Shown: piece after piece, positions 1 to 6,177 of the stretch
How positions within the stretch are numbered: the stretch's first letter is position 1
How the letters are laid out: every line of letters starts with the position of its first letter
DNA from: Propionibacteriaceae bacterium
Lineage (GTDB): Bacteria > Actinomycetota > Actinomycetes > Propionibacteriales > Propionibacteriaceae
Reading direction: 5' to 3'
Assembly: GCA_031282235.1 (NCBI GenBank)
Contig: JAITED010000203.1
Location: 1 to 12,271 of the forward strand
Length of the DNA: 12,271 nt
Notes under the pieces: model-generated
Seen by the model: only the letters and a program-made list of their open reading frames with translations
Told to the model about the DNA's origin: nothing
The model's database searches: none
Translations under genes and position numbers: made by a program

Positions 1-300
1 CGCGACGTTGAAGTGCTGTTCGCCACCGGGGAGGGGCGCAAGGATGCGGGTACACACCGCTTGTCCGGGCGCGCCCGCGACAACCGCTTAGTCCACGTCG
101 CCATACCGCCCGACCCCGCCGACCACCCCCGTCCCGGTGACTTGGCTACCGTCCGTATCACCTACGCTGCCCCCCACCACCTGATAGCCGATTCCCCACT
201 CACCAACTTGATACGCACCCCCGGCGGTGATGCTTGGGAAATACGAGAGCGCGCCGAGTCCGCACAAGCCACCCCTAACCCCACCCCTACCGAATCATGA
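1..300 (+). CDS. miaB: MiaB C-terminus (partial): tRNA-2-methylthio-N6-dimethylallyladenosine synthase, TRAM domain
   Basis: Only the last 99 codons are present; the reading frame is open from base 1, so the gene starts left of the window. The visible part is the C-terminal TRAM RNA-binding domain of MiaB, recognised by the block TGEGRKDAGTHRLSGRARDN, then LVHV, and later PGDLATVRITYAAPHHLIAD, which is characteristic of actinobacterial MiaB. MiaB is a radical-SAM methylthiotransferase that adds a 2-methylthio group to i6A37 of tRNAs reading U-starting codons; its catalytic Fe-S domains would lie upstream. The tail after the TRAM domain is Pro/Thr-rich. The stop TGA (298-300) overlaps the ATG of miaA (ATGA), so the two steps of the same modification are translationally coupled. 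Family assignment is firm; nothing can be said about the missing catalytic part. Confidence 0.9.
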   Translation, partial: RDVEVLFATGEGRKDAGTHRLSGRARDNRLVHVAIPPDPADHPRPGDLATVRITYAAPHHLIADSPLTNLIRTPGGDAWEIRERAESAQATPNPTPTES

Positions 301-1205
301 CTATCCTCGCTATCGTCGGGCCGACGGCATCTGGAAAGTCCAGCTTCGCCGTCGAAATTGCGCAGCGCCTAGCAAGCAGCGGGCAAGCAGCGGAGATTGT
401 CAACGCCGATTCGATGGCGGTGTATCGCGGGATGGACATCGGCACCGCGAAACCCACCGCCGCAGAGCGCGCCGCCGTAGCGCACCATCTGGTAGACATC
501 ATGGACATCACCGAGTCCGCTGCGGTGGCCGACTTCCAAGCCCTAGCGCGTACCACCATCGCTGACATCCAATCCCGCCAAGCGTTACCCATTGTGGTAG
601 GCGGTTCGGCGCTGTATCTGCACGCCATTCTCGATGAACTGGAGTTCCCCGGTACCGACCCGGAGGTGCGCGCGCGGTGGCAAGCCAAATTGGATGAATC
701 CAATCCGGAAGCGCTCTGGGAGGAGTTGCGCCGGTTAGACCCCGCTGCGGCTGCGGGCATCCTGCCCGGCAACGGTCGCCGTATTGTGCGCGCCCTAGAA
801 GTGATTGAACTGAACGGCAGTTTCACATCGCAGTTACCCGCCCCCAAATACGCCCTCCCCGGAGTTATCCAACTCGGCGTATCTCTCCCCCGAGAGGTGG
901 TTGATGCGCGTATCGCCGCCCGCGTGGAGCAGATGTGGGCAGCGGGTTTTGTGGCCGAAGTGCAGCGGCTGGAGGCTCAAGGGTTGCGCTCCGGGGTCAC
1001 CGCCTCCCGTGCGTTGGGATACGCGCAGGTGCTGGCGTATTTGGACTCTCGGCTGAGCGAAGCCGAAGCCCAAGAGCGTACCGTAATCGCCACCCGCCAG
1101 TTCTCCCGCAAACAGTTGGCTTGGTTCCGGCGCGACTCGCGTATTGAATGGGTTGAACCGGCGGATTTCGTAGCCCGGGCGCTGGAGTTGTTGGCGACTT
1201 CTTAA
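297..1205 (+). CDS. miaA: tRNA dimethylallyltransferase MiaA
   Basis: The 302-aa product has the normal MiaA length. It transfers the dimethylallyl group of DMAPP to N6 of A37 in tRNAs, making the i6A that MiaB then methylthiolates. Visible motifs: P-loop GPTASGKS at residues 8-15, the substrate block with DSMAVYRGMDIGTAKP at about 38-53 (D38 and S39 in the family's DS position), and VGGSALYL at about 101-108 (family GGTGLY). The C-terminal part keeps ASRALGYAQ and TRQFSRKQLAWFRRD, the conserved RQ-RK-TWFR block. The start ATG at 297 overlaps the miaB stop and lacks a clear Shine-Dalgarno, fitting translational coupling. In many actinobacteria dapF and hflX follow miaA; here birA follows after 29 bases, so the local order differs. 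Identification is secure. Confidence 0.97.
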   Translation: MTILAIVGPTASGKSSFAVEIAQRLASSGQAAEIVNADSMAVYRGMDIGTAKPTAAERAAVAHHLVDIMDITESAAVADFQALARTTIADIQSRQALPIVVGGSALYLHAILDELEFPGTDPEVRARWQAKLDESNPEALWEELRRLDPAAAAGILPGNGRRIVRALEVIELNGSFTSQLPAPKYALPGVIQLGVSLPREVVDARIAARVEQMWAAGFVAEVQRLEAQGLRSGVTASRALGYAQVLAYLDSRLSEAEAQERTVIATRQFSRKQLAWFRRDSRIEWVEPADFVARALELLATS

Positions 1206-1234
1206 GGCGGCGCAGTTCCCGATAGGCTGGGGGG

Positions 1235-2014
1235 GTGCCGCAACTTCCTGCCGTTTCTTTAGAGCGTATCGCTGCATGGCTAGAACCCGATACGGGCTTC
1301 GCGCCGATTACTGTGGTGGCCGAAACCGGTTCCACTAGCGTCGATTTGTTAGCGGCGCTGGCTAAAGGTGAGGCGACTGCGGGGGCGGTGCTGATTGCGG
1401 AGCATCAGAGCGCCGGGCGGGGGCGGTTCACGCGGGAATGGGTGGTGACACCGGGCAGCAGTCTCACCATGAGTTTGGTTTTAGAACCGGGGCGCCCGCA
1501 AGCCCAGTGGGGGTGGTTGTCGCTGCTCTCCGGCATGGCGGTAGCGGAGGCGGTACGCTCCCTCGACCCGGCGCAGATAGCGAGGGTGGAACTCAAATGG
1601 CCTAATGATGTGCTGGTTGATGGGCGCAAAGTGTGCGGCATCATCGCAGACGGCAGCGGAAAATACGCCGTAATCGGTATCGGGGTGAACGTGGGGCAGG
1701 ATGAATCGGAGCTGCCAGTGCCTACCGCGACCTCGCTAGCGTTGACGGGACTGCCCGCCGATAAATCGTTGCTTGCGGCGCGAATCCTGGGGGCGCTCAG
1801 CCGCTATTTTAAGCGCTGGCAACAAACTGGCGACGTGCGCGCGGAGTATATGGCGTTGTCAGCCACGCTCGGGCGCAAGGTGCGGGTGATACTCTCCGAT
1901 ACGGAAACTGTTGAGGGTGAAGCCGTCGGCCTTGATACGGACGGTTCACTGCTGGTTGCACACGATGGTACGGTGAGTTCGTTCTCCGCCGGTGATGTAG
2001 TGCATCTGAGGTGA
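1235..2014 (+). CDS. birA: Biotin--[acetyl-CoA-carboxylase] ligase (single-domain BirA/BPL)
   Basis: The 259-aa product activates biotin with ATP to biotinyl-5'-AMP and transfers it to the lysine of biotin carboxyl carrier domains, needed for acyl-CoA carboxylases and pyruvate carboxylase. Motifs: ETGSTS at residues 30-35, the biotinyl-AMP-binding loop GRGR at 61-64 followed by FTREW, KWPND at 121-125, VCGIIAD at about 133-139, and GIGVNV at 148-153, followed by a small C-terminal beta domain with GEAVGLDTDGSLLV. There is no N-terminal helix-turn-helix, so this is a monofunctional ligase without the repressor role seen in E. coli BirA. The start is GTG at 1235, preceded by a G-rich stretch rather than a classical RBS; GTG is the only start giving the full N-terminus. 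The next gene starts 3 bases after the stop, indicating an operon. Confidence 0.95.
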   Translation: MPQLPAVSLERIAAWLEPDTGFAPITVVAETGSTSVDLLAALAKGEATAGAVLIAEHQSAGRGRFTREWVVTPGSSLTMSLVLEPGRPQAQWGWLSLLSGMAVAEAVRSLDPAQIARVELKWPNDVLVDGRKVCGIIADGSGKYAVIGIGVNVGQDESELPVPTATSLALTGLPADKSLLAARILGALSRYFKRWQQTGDVRAEYMALSATLGRKVRVILSDTETVEGEAVGLDTDGSLLVAHDGTVSSFSAGDVVHLR

Positions 2015-2017
2015 GCG

Positions 2018-2515
2018 GTGGCAGCGTTGGATGTCGGGTTGGCGACGGGTGAGAAAGTTATCGTAGACACCCGCCGCTCCGGTGCGCTGCTGCTGGGCCC
2101 GGTGGTGGCGCTGTTGCTGCTCGCTGTGGTAACTGGGGGCGGGCTAGCCCTGTTGCCGATGCGCTGGCAGCCCTACGGCACTTGGGCGTTGCTCGCGGTG
2201 GTGGCGGTGCTGGGGTTGGTGAGCGTGGTAGTGCCGACGTTGCGCTGGTGGGTTAGCGAATGTTTAATCACCAACCGGCGTATCAAAACCCGCACTGGGG
2301 TAATCAACACCATCCGTCACGACATCCCGCTCTCCCACATCCAGCAGGTGTCGCGCTCGGCCAGCCTCGCCGAGCGGCTCTACGGTTCCGGGTCGCTGCG
2401 GTTGACCATGACCAGCGGGCAGGTGTTCGTGATACCGGGCTTGCCGCGTATTGCTTGGTTGCACTCGCTGCTTTCAGAACTGGTCTGGGCATACGGGCCG
2501 GGTCACGTAAACTAA
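2018..2515 (+). CDS. Two-TM membrane protein with bacterial PH-like (bPH2/DUF304) domain
   Basis: The 165-aa protein has two hydrophobic helices at about residues 23-46 and 55-73, followed by a cytosolic or membrane-surface bPH2 domain (about 79-160) with the typical run NRRIKTRTGVINTIRHDIPL, then IQQV, a GSLRLTM strand and VIPGLPR. It belongs to the small YdbS/YdbT-type family whose biochemical role is not established. A gene of this type commonly sits between birA and purK/purE in actinobacteria (in Mycobacterium tuberculosis Rv3278c lies beside birA). The GTG start at 2018 is 3 bases after the birA stop and has a GAGG Shine-Dalgarno at 2008-2011 inside birA, so the two are co-translated. 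The stop codon lies in the first unit of a decamer repeat (2511-2540). The family call is good; the function is unknown. Confidence 0.85.
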   Translation: MAALDVGLATGEKVIVDTRRSGALLLGPVVALLLLAVVTGGGLALLPMRWQPYGTWALLAVVAVLGLVSVVVPTLRWWVSECLITNRRIKTRTGVINTIRHDIPLSHIQQVSRSASLAERLYGSGSLRLTMTSGQVFVIPGLPRIAWLHSLLSELVWAYGPGHVN

Positions 2516-2540
2516 CGGATATTACCGGATATTACCGGAT
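2511..2540 (+). repeat. Three tandem decamers between PH gene and purE
   Basis: Two exact copies of ATTACCGGAT (2521-2530 and 2531-2540) follow a degenerate copy ACTAACGGAT (2511-2520, 8 of 10 identical). The first unit contains the TAA stop of the PH-domain gene. The array ends seven bases before the purE Shine-Dalgarno. It may be a slippage product or a binding site for a purE regulator; the sequence does not decide. Confidence 0.7.
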
Positions 2541-2546
2541 ACGACT

Positions 2547-2552
2547 AGGAGG
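2547..2552 (+). promoter_or_regulatory. Strong RBS of purE, two possible starts
   Basis: AGGAGG is a perfect Shine-Dalgarno. It is 5 bases from a GTG (2558) and 8 bases from the in-frame ATG (2561). The better spacing and codon favour ATG 2561. The strong site contrasts with the coupled starts upstream and suggests purE is translated independently of the PH gene. Confidence 0.7.
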
Positions 2553-2560
2553 TTTGAGTG

Positions 2561-3061
2561 ATGGATACGCCACTGGTGGGCATCATCATGGGTTCGGATT
2601 CCGATTGGCCAACTATGGAGCCAGCCGGGCGCGCCCTAGACGAGTTCGGTATCGGTTGGGAAGCCGACGTGCTGTCGGCGCACCGAATGCCCGCCGAAAC
2701 TGCGGCGTATGCCCGCGAAGCTGCCCAGCGCGGACTGCGGGTCATCATCGCCGGAGCCGGGGGAGCCGCCCACCTGCCAGGCGTTTTAGCCGCCCTCACC
2801 CCACTGCCTGTTATCGGTGTGCCCGTAGCCCTAAAAACCCTAGACGGCTTGGATTCGCTGCTCTCCATCGTGCAGATGCCCGCCGGGGTTCCGGTCGCCA
2901 CCGTAGGCATAGACAACGCCCGCAACGCCGGTCTGCTAGCAGTGCGCATCCTCGCCGCAGCCGACCCCGCCCTAACCGCCAAATACCTAGCGTTCATGGA
3001 CACCCTACGCGCCGCTGCTACCGCCAAAGGCGAAAAAATACGCGCCCACTCCCGTATTTAA
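2561..3061 (+). CDS. purE: N5-carboxyaminoimidazole ribonucleotide mutase PurE
   Basis: PurE catalyses the step giving 4-carboxy-AIR in de novo purine synthesis. The 166-aa product (167 if GTG 2558 is used) shows the family blocks in order: MGSDSDWPTM at about residues 10-19, SAHRMP at 39-44 with the catalytic histidine H41, AGAGGAAHLPG at 64-74, and later QMPAGVPVATVGI. The SAHR form of the second block points to class I PurE, which uses N5-CAIR made by PurK rather than AIR plus CO2. In M. tuberculosis and many relatives purK is next to purE and birA/PH; here no purK is present and the only upstream neighbour is the PH-domain gene, so purK should be elsewhere. The stop TAA is 4 bases from the end of the convergent LCP gene. 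Identification is secure. Confidence 0.96.
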   Translation: MDTPLVGIIMGSDSDWPTMEPAGRALDEFGIGWEADVLSAHRMPAETAAYAREAAQRGLRVIIAGAGGAAHLPGVLAALTPLPVIGVPVALKTLDGLDSLLSIVQMPAGVPVATVGIDNARNAGLLAVRILAAADPALTAKYLAFMDTLRAAATAKGEKIRAHSRI

Positions 3062-3065
3062 GGCT

Positions 3066-4277
3066 TTACTTTGCGGTGAAGCGTTTTAGTTGGGAGGTGT
3101 CTCCGGCGGCGATTTCGGCGAACAGTTCAGTGCAGGCGGTGGCATCCAGTAGCACGCTGGAACCGGCATCGGTGTGTACGTCGGGGTCAGCGATGGGGGC
3201 GGTGAACTGGAGCGCTTCACCGGAGATGAACTTTAGGCCGCCGCGGGCAGCGCTCCAGAGCTGGCCAAGGCTGGTGTCGTTACCGGCGGTGACGAGTTTC
3301 ACTAGTTCGTGAGTGGTGTCCCACCAGCGCCAAGGCAGCGTCACGGTTTCGGTGACGGCGAGTTTTTTGGCCACTAAAGAGATGGTTTCGCGCTGGCGTT
3401 CCACCCGTCCCAAATCACCGCGCGGGTCGGCGTAACGCATCCGGACGTATGCCAACGCCAAGCGGCCATCTAAGTCGTGGCAGCCAGCGCTCAAATCCAA
3501 ACCGGAGTAACCGTCGGAGACGTCCTCGTCAAGGCAGACGTTGATGCCACCGACGTAATCGACCAGTTTTGCGAAGCCGACCATCGAAATCTCCAGATAG
3601 CCGTCAATACGCAGCCCAGTGAACTGCTCCACTGTGGCGGTGAGCAGTGCGGCACCGCCGTAGGCATACGCAGCGTTGAGCTTGTCAGGGCCGTAACCGG
3701 GGATGTCCAGATACGAATCGCGCGGCAAGCTGATGAGCGCCGGGGGGCCCTCGGGGGGGATGTAGTAAAGCAGTACAGTGTCAGTACGGTTGCCCTCTGC
3801 GTCGCCCGTACCGTATTTTTCGCGTTCCTCCGGGGTCATCGCATCGCGTGAATCGCCCCCCACTAGCAAAAACAGTGTGCCGGGCGTATCGGCGGGTCGG
3901 GGGGTGGTTGGGGTGTTATCCACCCGTTCCACCCCGCCCCAAGCGTGAAACGGGGTGAAAACCATGAAAGCCCCCCAAGCCAACACCAACGCCAAGATGA
4001 CTAGGCCCGTATTGCGTATCGGGTGCGCGAAACGTTTCGTAGCCGCCGGGGTGGCATCCGGGGTGGGGTTCGCTTTAGCAGGTTTGTGGGGGCTTTGAGC
4101 GCCCGGTTTAGGGCTCCGCAAATCCCAATCCGGCGCGGCATCGGAGACAGCGGCAGCGGTTGTGCCGGGAGTCGCAGCCGGGGCGGGGGAGGGCGGATTT
4201 TTGCCGCCGTACAGCCACTCCAAATCGGCTGCGTGTTGGGCGGCGCTGGTCGCATTGGGGAAGTGCTTATCAGCCAT
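3066..4277 (-). CDS. LytR-CpsA-Psr (LCP) family cell-wall glycopolymer transferase
   Basis: The 403-aa product begins with a Pro/Ala-rich cytoplasmic tail of about 85 residues, then one TM helix (about 90-109, TGLVILALVLAWGAFMVFTP) and an extracytoplasmic LCP domain. Family marks: VGGDSRD at 139-145, NRTDTVLL at 163-170, SLPRDSY at 183-189, DKLNAAYAYGG shortly after, and a late AYVRMRYADPRGDLGRVERQ block. The D and R residues of these motifs bind Mg2+ and the polyprenyl pyrophosphate head group in characterised LCP proteins, which attach anionic polymers or arabinogalactan to peptidoglycan. The ATG at 4277 has only a weak AAGG upstream. The gene is divergent from manC, sharing an 83-base intergenic, and an LCP gene near a GDP-mannose gene parallels the mycobacterial Rv3267/Rv3264c neighbourhood. 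Family sure; the actual glycopolymer is not known. Confidence 0.93.
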   Translation of the reverse strand: MADKHFPNATSAAQHAADLEWLYGGKNPPSPAPAATPGTTAAAVSDAAPDWDLRSPKPGAQSPHKPAKANPTPDATPAATKRFAHPIRNTGLVILALVLAWGAFMVFTPFHAWGGVERVDNTPTTPRPADTPGTLFLLVGGDSRDAMTPEEREKYGTGDAEGNRTDTVLLYYIPPEGPPALISLPRDSYLDIPGYGPDKLNAAYAYGGAALLTATVEQFTGLRIDGYLEISMVGFAKLVDYVGGINVCLDEDVSDGYSGLDLSAGCHDLDGRLALAYVRMRYADPRGDLGRVERQRETISLVAKKLAVTETVTLPWRWWDTTHELVKLVTAGNDTSLGQLWSAARGGLKFISGEALQFTAPIADPDVHTDAGSSVLLDATACTELFAEIAAGDTSQLKRFTAK

Positions 4278-4332
4278 GCCACAACCTTAGCGTGCAACTG
4301 GGCTTAGCAGCGGATACGACGCTGATAGAGAA

Positions 4333-4359
4333 CCACCGATTAATCGTCTAAATTGGTGG
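4333..4359 (+). promoter_or_regulatory. Inverted repeat / hairpin immediately before manC start
   Basis: CCACCGATT (4333-4341) is complementary to AATTGGTGG (4351-4359), a 9-bp stem with one G-U pair and a 9-base loop. Inside it lies a perfect 10-bp palindrome, CGATTAATCG (4337-4346). The hairpin ends two bases before the ATG at 4362, and no Shine-Dalgarno is visible, so it could be an RNA element acting on translation or a DNA operator shared with the divergent LCP gene. Function inferred only. Confidence 0.5.
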
Positions 4360-4361
4360 GT

Positions 4362-5417
4362 ATGGAATATGCCGTGATTATGGCGGGGGGGTCCGGCACT
4401 CGGTTATGGCCGCTGTCGCACCACGGGGAGCCAAAACAGTTACTGGAGTTGTTCGATGGGCGCTCCATGTTGCAGTTGGCTTGGGAGCGGGCGCGTGCGC
4501 TGCTGCCTGCGGAACGGATTTTGGTGTGTACCGGAATGGGATACGCCGACACCGTGGCCGCGCAGTTGCCGCAGTTGTCCCGCGAGAACCTGTTGGGGGA
4601 GCCGCTGGGGCGGGATTCGCTGAACGCCGCCGCTTGGTCGGCTGCGGTGTTGGCTGAGCGCGACCCCGAGGCGGTGTTGACCATTCTCACCGCTGACCAC
4701 CTGATTCACCCGGTGGAGGTGTTTGCCAACCGGATGCGGTTAGGGTTCGAGGCGGTGGGTGCCAACCCCGACCTGCTGGTCACTTTCGGCATCGTACCTA
4801 CCACCCCGGCCACCGGATTTGGCTATCTCCATTTAGCTGAGCCGCTGCCGGGCTACCCCGAAGTGGTGGCGATACGCGAGTTCAAGGAGAAACCAAACCT
4901 AGCGCTGGCCGAGACGTATTTAGCCGATGGTGGTTACTGGTGGAACTCTGGCATGTTCATCTGGCGGGCGGCCACCATGCTGTCGCTGCTGGAGCAGTTG
5001 GTTCCAGTGAACGCTGCGCTGGTTAAAGAACTGGCCGCTCACCCCGAGCGCTTGAGCGAAATCTATCCCCAGTTGCCCGCCAACTCCATCGACTACGCGG
5101 TGATGGAACCGGTGTCGCACGGGTTGACCCCGGCGCGTATCGCCGCTATCGGTATGGAGTTGGATTGGCGCGACGTCGGCTCCTACAACGCCCTGCACGC
5201 CGCATTGCCCCACGATGCGGCAGGTAACGCCACGATTGGCGCGGTGACTCTCGACTCCACCCAAGGCACTTTGGCGATAAACGCCACCCCCGGCGTATTG
5301 GCCGTCCTAGGAGCCCAAGACCTAGTGATAGTACGCACCGATTCCGCAACGTTCGTAGCCCCCCTAGCGGCCTCCGAACGTGTCAAAGAAATCGCCAACT
5401 CCATAATGTCAGCCTGA
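4362..5417 (+). CDS. manC: Mannose-1-phosphate guanylyltransferase
   Basis: The 351-aa product makes GDP-mannose from GTP and mannose-1-phosphate, the donor for mannosylated lipids, lipoglycans and glycoproteins. The nucleotidyltransferase signature AGGSGTRLWPLS lies at residues 8-19, with PKQ at 24-26. Further family blocks are TGFGYLHL, FKEKPNLALAETY, WNSGMFIWRA, SIDYAVMEP and DWRDVGSYNAL. The length matches the single-domain GMP form (no isomerase domain). The start is ambiguous: TTG 4353, GTG 4356 and ATG 4362 are in frame; the ATG is preferred because the conserved block begins directly after it. No Shine-Dalgarno is visible. It is called manB or rmlA2 in some mycobacterial annotations. 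Its neighbours (LCP, WhiB, glycosyltransferase) support an envelope role. Confidence 0.93.
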   Translation: MEYAVIMAGGSGTRLWPLSHHGEPKQLLELFDGRSMLQLAWERARALLPAERILVCTGMGYADTVAAQLPQLSRENLLGEPLGRDSLNAAAWSAAVLAERDPEAVLTILTADHLIHPVEVFANRMRLGFEAVGANPDLLVTFGIVPTTPATGFGYLHLAEPLPGYPEVVAIREFKEKPNLALAETYLADGGYWWNSGMFIWRAATMLSLLEQLVPVNAALVKELAAHPERLSEIYPQLPANSIDYAVMEPVSHGLTPARIAAIGMELDWRDVGSYNALHAALPHDAAGNATIGAVTLDSTQGTLAINATPGVLAVLGAQDLVIVRTDSATFVAPLAASERVKEIANSIMSA

Positions 5418-5425
5418 GCCCTCAT

Positions 5426-5488
5426 CCCCACCCACCCCTCCCCGTCATGCTGCTCCTTAAGCGCTAGCCAAAACAGGGGGGAGTGGGG
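5426..5488 (+). terminator. Possible GC-rich terminator stem after manC
   Basis: A C-rich run (CCCCACCCACCCCTCCCC, 5426-5443) can pair with the G-rich run at 5476-5488; for example CCCC 5435-5438 with GGGG 5485-5488 and CCCC 5440-5443 with GGGG 5478-5481, or CCCCAC 5426-5431 with GTGGGG 5483-5488. The loop is about 34 bases or more and no U-tract follows, so this is at best an atypical terminator. It separates manC from the whiB promoter. Confidence 0.35.
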
Positions 5489-5569
5489 CGCACGTTTGGG
5501 GGGTAAAGCGGCGTATTAATTATTTTGAAGGGGAAATATGCTGGGTTCAACAAAAATATGGCGTTCCAC

Positions 5570-5603
5570 TTGACGGACAGGGGATTACAGCTGTGTAATT
5601 ACA
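5570..5603 (+). promoter_or_regulatory. Putative whiB promoter with palindromic operator on the -10 box
   Basis: TTGACG (5570-5575) and TGTAAT (5594-5599) are separated by 18 bases, each one mismatch from the sigma70 consensus. The predicted start is near 5606, giving a leader of about 155 bases before whiB. ATTACA (5584-5589) and TGTAAT (5594-5599) form an inverted repeat with a 4-base spacer, and TGTAATTACA (5594-5603) is itself a perfect palindrome, so three alternating half-sites lie on the -10 region. A repressor site is plausible; the protein is unknown. Confidence 0.55.
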
Positions 5604-5632
5604 CCAGTAAGATTTTTCCTGACTCACACGGA

Positions 5633-5669
5633 GGCCAAAGTTGGCCGAGGCGGGCGGTCGGCCAATTGG
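5633..5669 (+). promoter_or_regulatory. Competing GGCC hairpins in whiB leader
   Basis: TTGGCCGA (5641-5648) and TCGGCCAA (5658-5665) form a perfect 8-bp stem with a 9-base loop. TTGGCC (5641-5646) can instead pair with GGCCAA at 5633-5638, a structure that would cover the GGAGG at 5630-5634. The two pairings are mutually exclusive. CCAATTGG (5662-5669) is also self-complementary. This is seen directly; a switching role is inference. Confidence 0.45.
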
Positions 5670-5694
5670 TCATTCCGGTGCGGGTTCTGAATAA
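5641..5694 (+). CDS. Possible 17-codon leader ORF upstream of whiB
   Basis: A GGAGG (5630-5634) lies 6 bases before a TTG codon (5641). The frame reads 17 codons (M-A-E-A-G-G-R-P-I-G-H-S-G-A-G-S-E) and ends at TAA 5692-5694, 66 bases before whiB. It sits in the predicted whiB leader and overlaps the GGCC hairpins. A translated leader ORF is known for WhiB7 in mycobacteria, so attenuation is conceivable, but the TTG start and short length make chance a serious alternative. Confidence 0.3.
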   Translation: MAEAGGRPIGHSGAGSE

Positions 5695-5760
5695 TCAGTT
5701 TGGTTGGTCGGGGTTTGCGCCCTGAGCGGGTTCAAGCAATGGAATAGTTGGAGGTTGGCG

Positions 5761-6045
5761 ATGGCTCAGCTCAGTGTAGGTTGGCAGTTCTTTAGCGGAG
5801 TGCTAGGCGATGGGACTGACGGCGTACTGGCTTGGCAGGAGTCAGCACTGTGTGCGCAAACCGACCCCGAGGCGTTCTTTCCAGAAAAGGGTGGTTCCAC
5901 CCGCGAAGCGAAGCGCGTATGCGCCCAGTGTGATGTGCGCGAACAGTGTTTAGAGTACGCCCTGCTGAACGATGAGCGGTTCGGTATCTGGGGCGGGCTT
6001 TCCGAGCGGGAACGCCGGGGAGTACGTCGACGCAAGGTTGCCTGA
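5761..6045 (+). CDS. whiB: WhiB-family iron-sulfur transcriptional regulator (WhiB2/WhmD-like)
   Basis: The 94-aa product has the four Fe-S-ligating cysteines C31, C54, C57 and C63 in the C-x22-C-x2-C-x5-C arrangement, the FFPEKGGSTREAKRVCAQC block, the family turn GIWGG at 75-79, and a basic C-terminus (RERRGVRRRK) for DNA contact. WhiB proteins bind a [4Fe-4S] cluster and act with the primary sigma factor; the WhiB2/WhmD branch governs septation and cell division. I favour that branch because of the neighbourhood: manC and LCP upstream and the glycosyltransferase/DUF5719 pair downstream match the whiB2 (mycobacteria) and whiB (Streptomyces SCO3034) loci. The start is ATG 5761, 6 bases after GGAGG (5750-5754); the frame stays open upstream but lacks family similarity. 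The roughly 155-base structured leader is unusual for so small a gene. Confidence 0.93.
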   Translation: MAQLSVGWQFFSGVLGDGTDGVLAWQESALCAQTDPEAFFPEKGGSTREAKRVCAQCDVREQCLEYALLNDERFGIWGGLSERERRGVRRRKVA

Positions 6046-6138
6046 TAGTTTTCTTAGATTTCCCAATGAATCTTAAGCTATCTTTAGGGTAGAAATGCTA
6101 GTCAATACGGCATAGCGACCATTTCTGGCACCCTAGAG

Positions 6139-6177
6139 TTACCAGTCTCTTCTTAGGTAGACTAGACTGACCCGGTG
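6139..6177 (+). promoter_or_regulatory. Putative promoter giving a leaderless glycosyltransferase mRNA
   Basis: TTACCA (6139-6144) and TAGACT (6163-6168) are 18 bases apart; transcription would start at about 6175, exactly the GTG start codon. No Shine-Dalgarno precedes that GTG. TAGACT is duplicated in overlap (6158-6163 and 6163-6168). CAGTCT (6143-6148) and AGACTG (6164-6169) form an inverted repeat over the spacer and -10, a possible operator. Leaderless mRNAs are common in actinobacteria. Confidence 0.45.

Noticed and set aside
2260..3312. 350-codon open frame on the plus strand across the PH gene and purE
   Set aside because: It runs out of frame through two well-recognised genes, has no family motif, and is rich in Arg/Pro/His as expected of a shadow frame in GC-rich DNA.
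5476..5503. G-quadruplex candidate (three G-runs)
   Set aside because: Only three runs of four or more G occur within a short span; a fourth suitable run is missing, so only a two-layer form is possible. Pairing with the nearby C-run explains it as well.
5525..5725. 66-codon frame upstream of whiB
   Set aside because: It begins before the predicted whiB promoter, overlaps the promoter and hairpins, lacks an obvious RBS and shows no recognisable domain.
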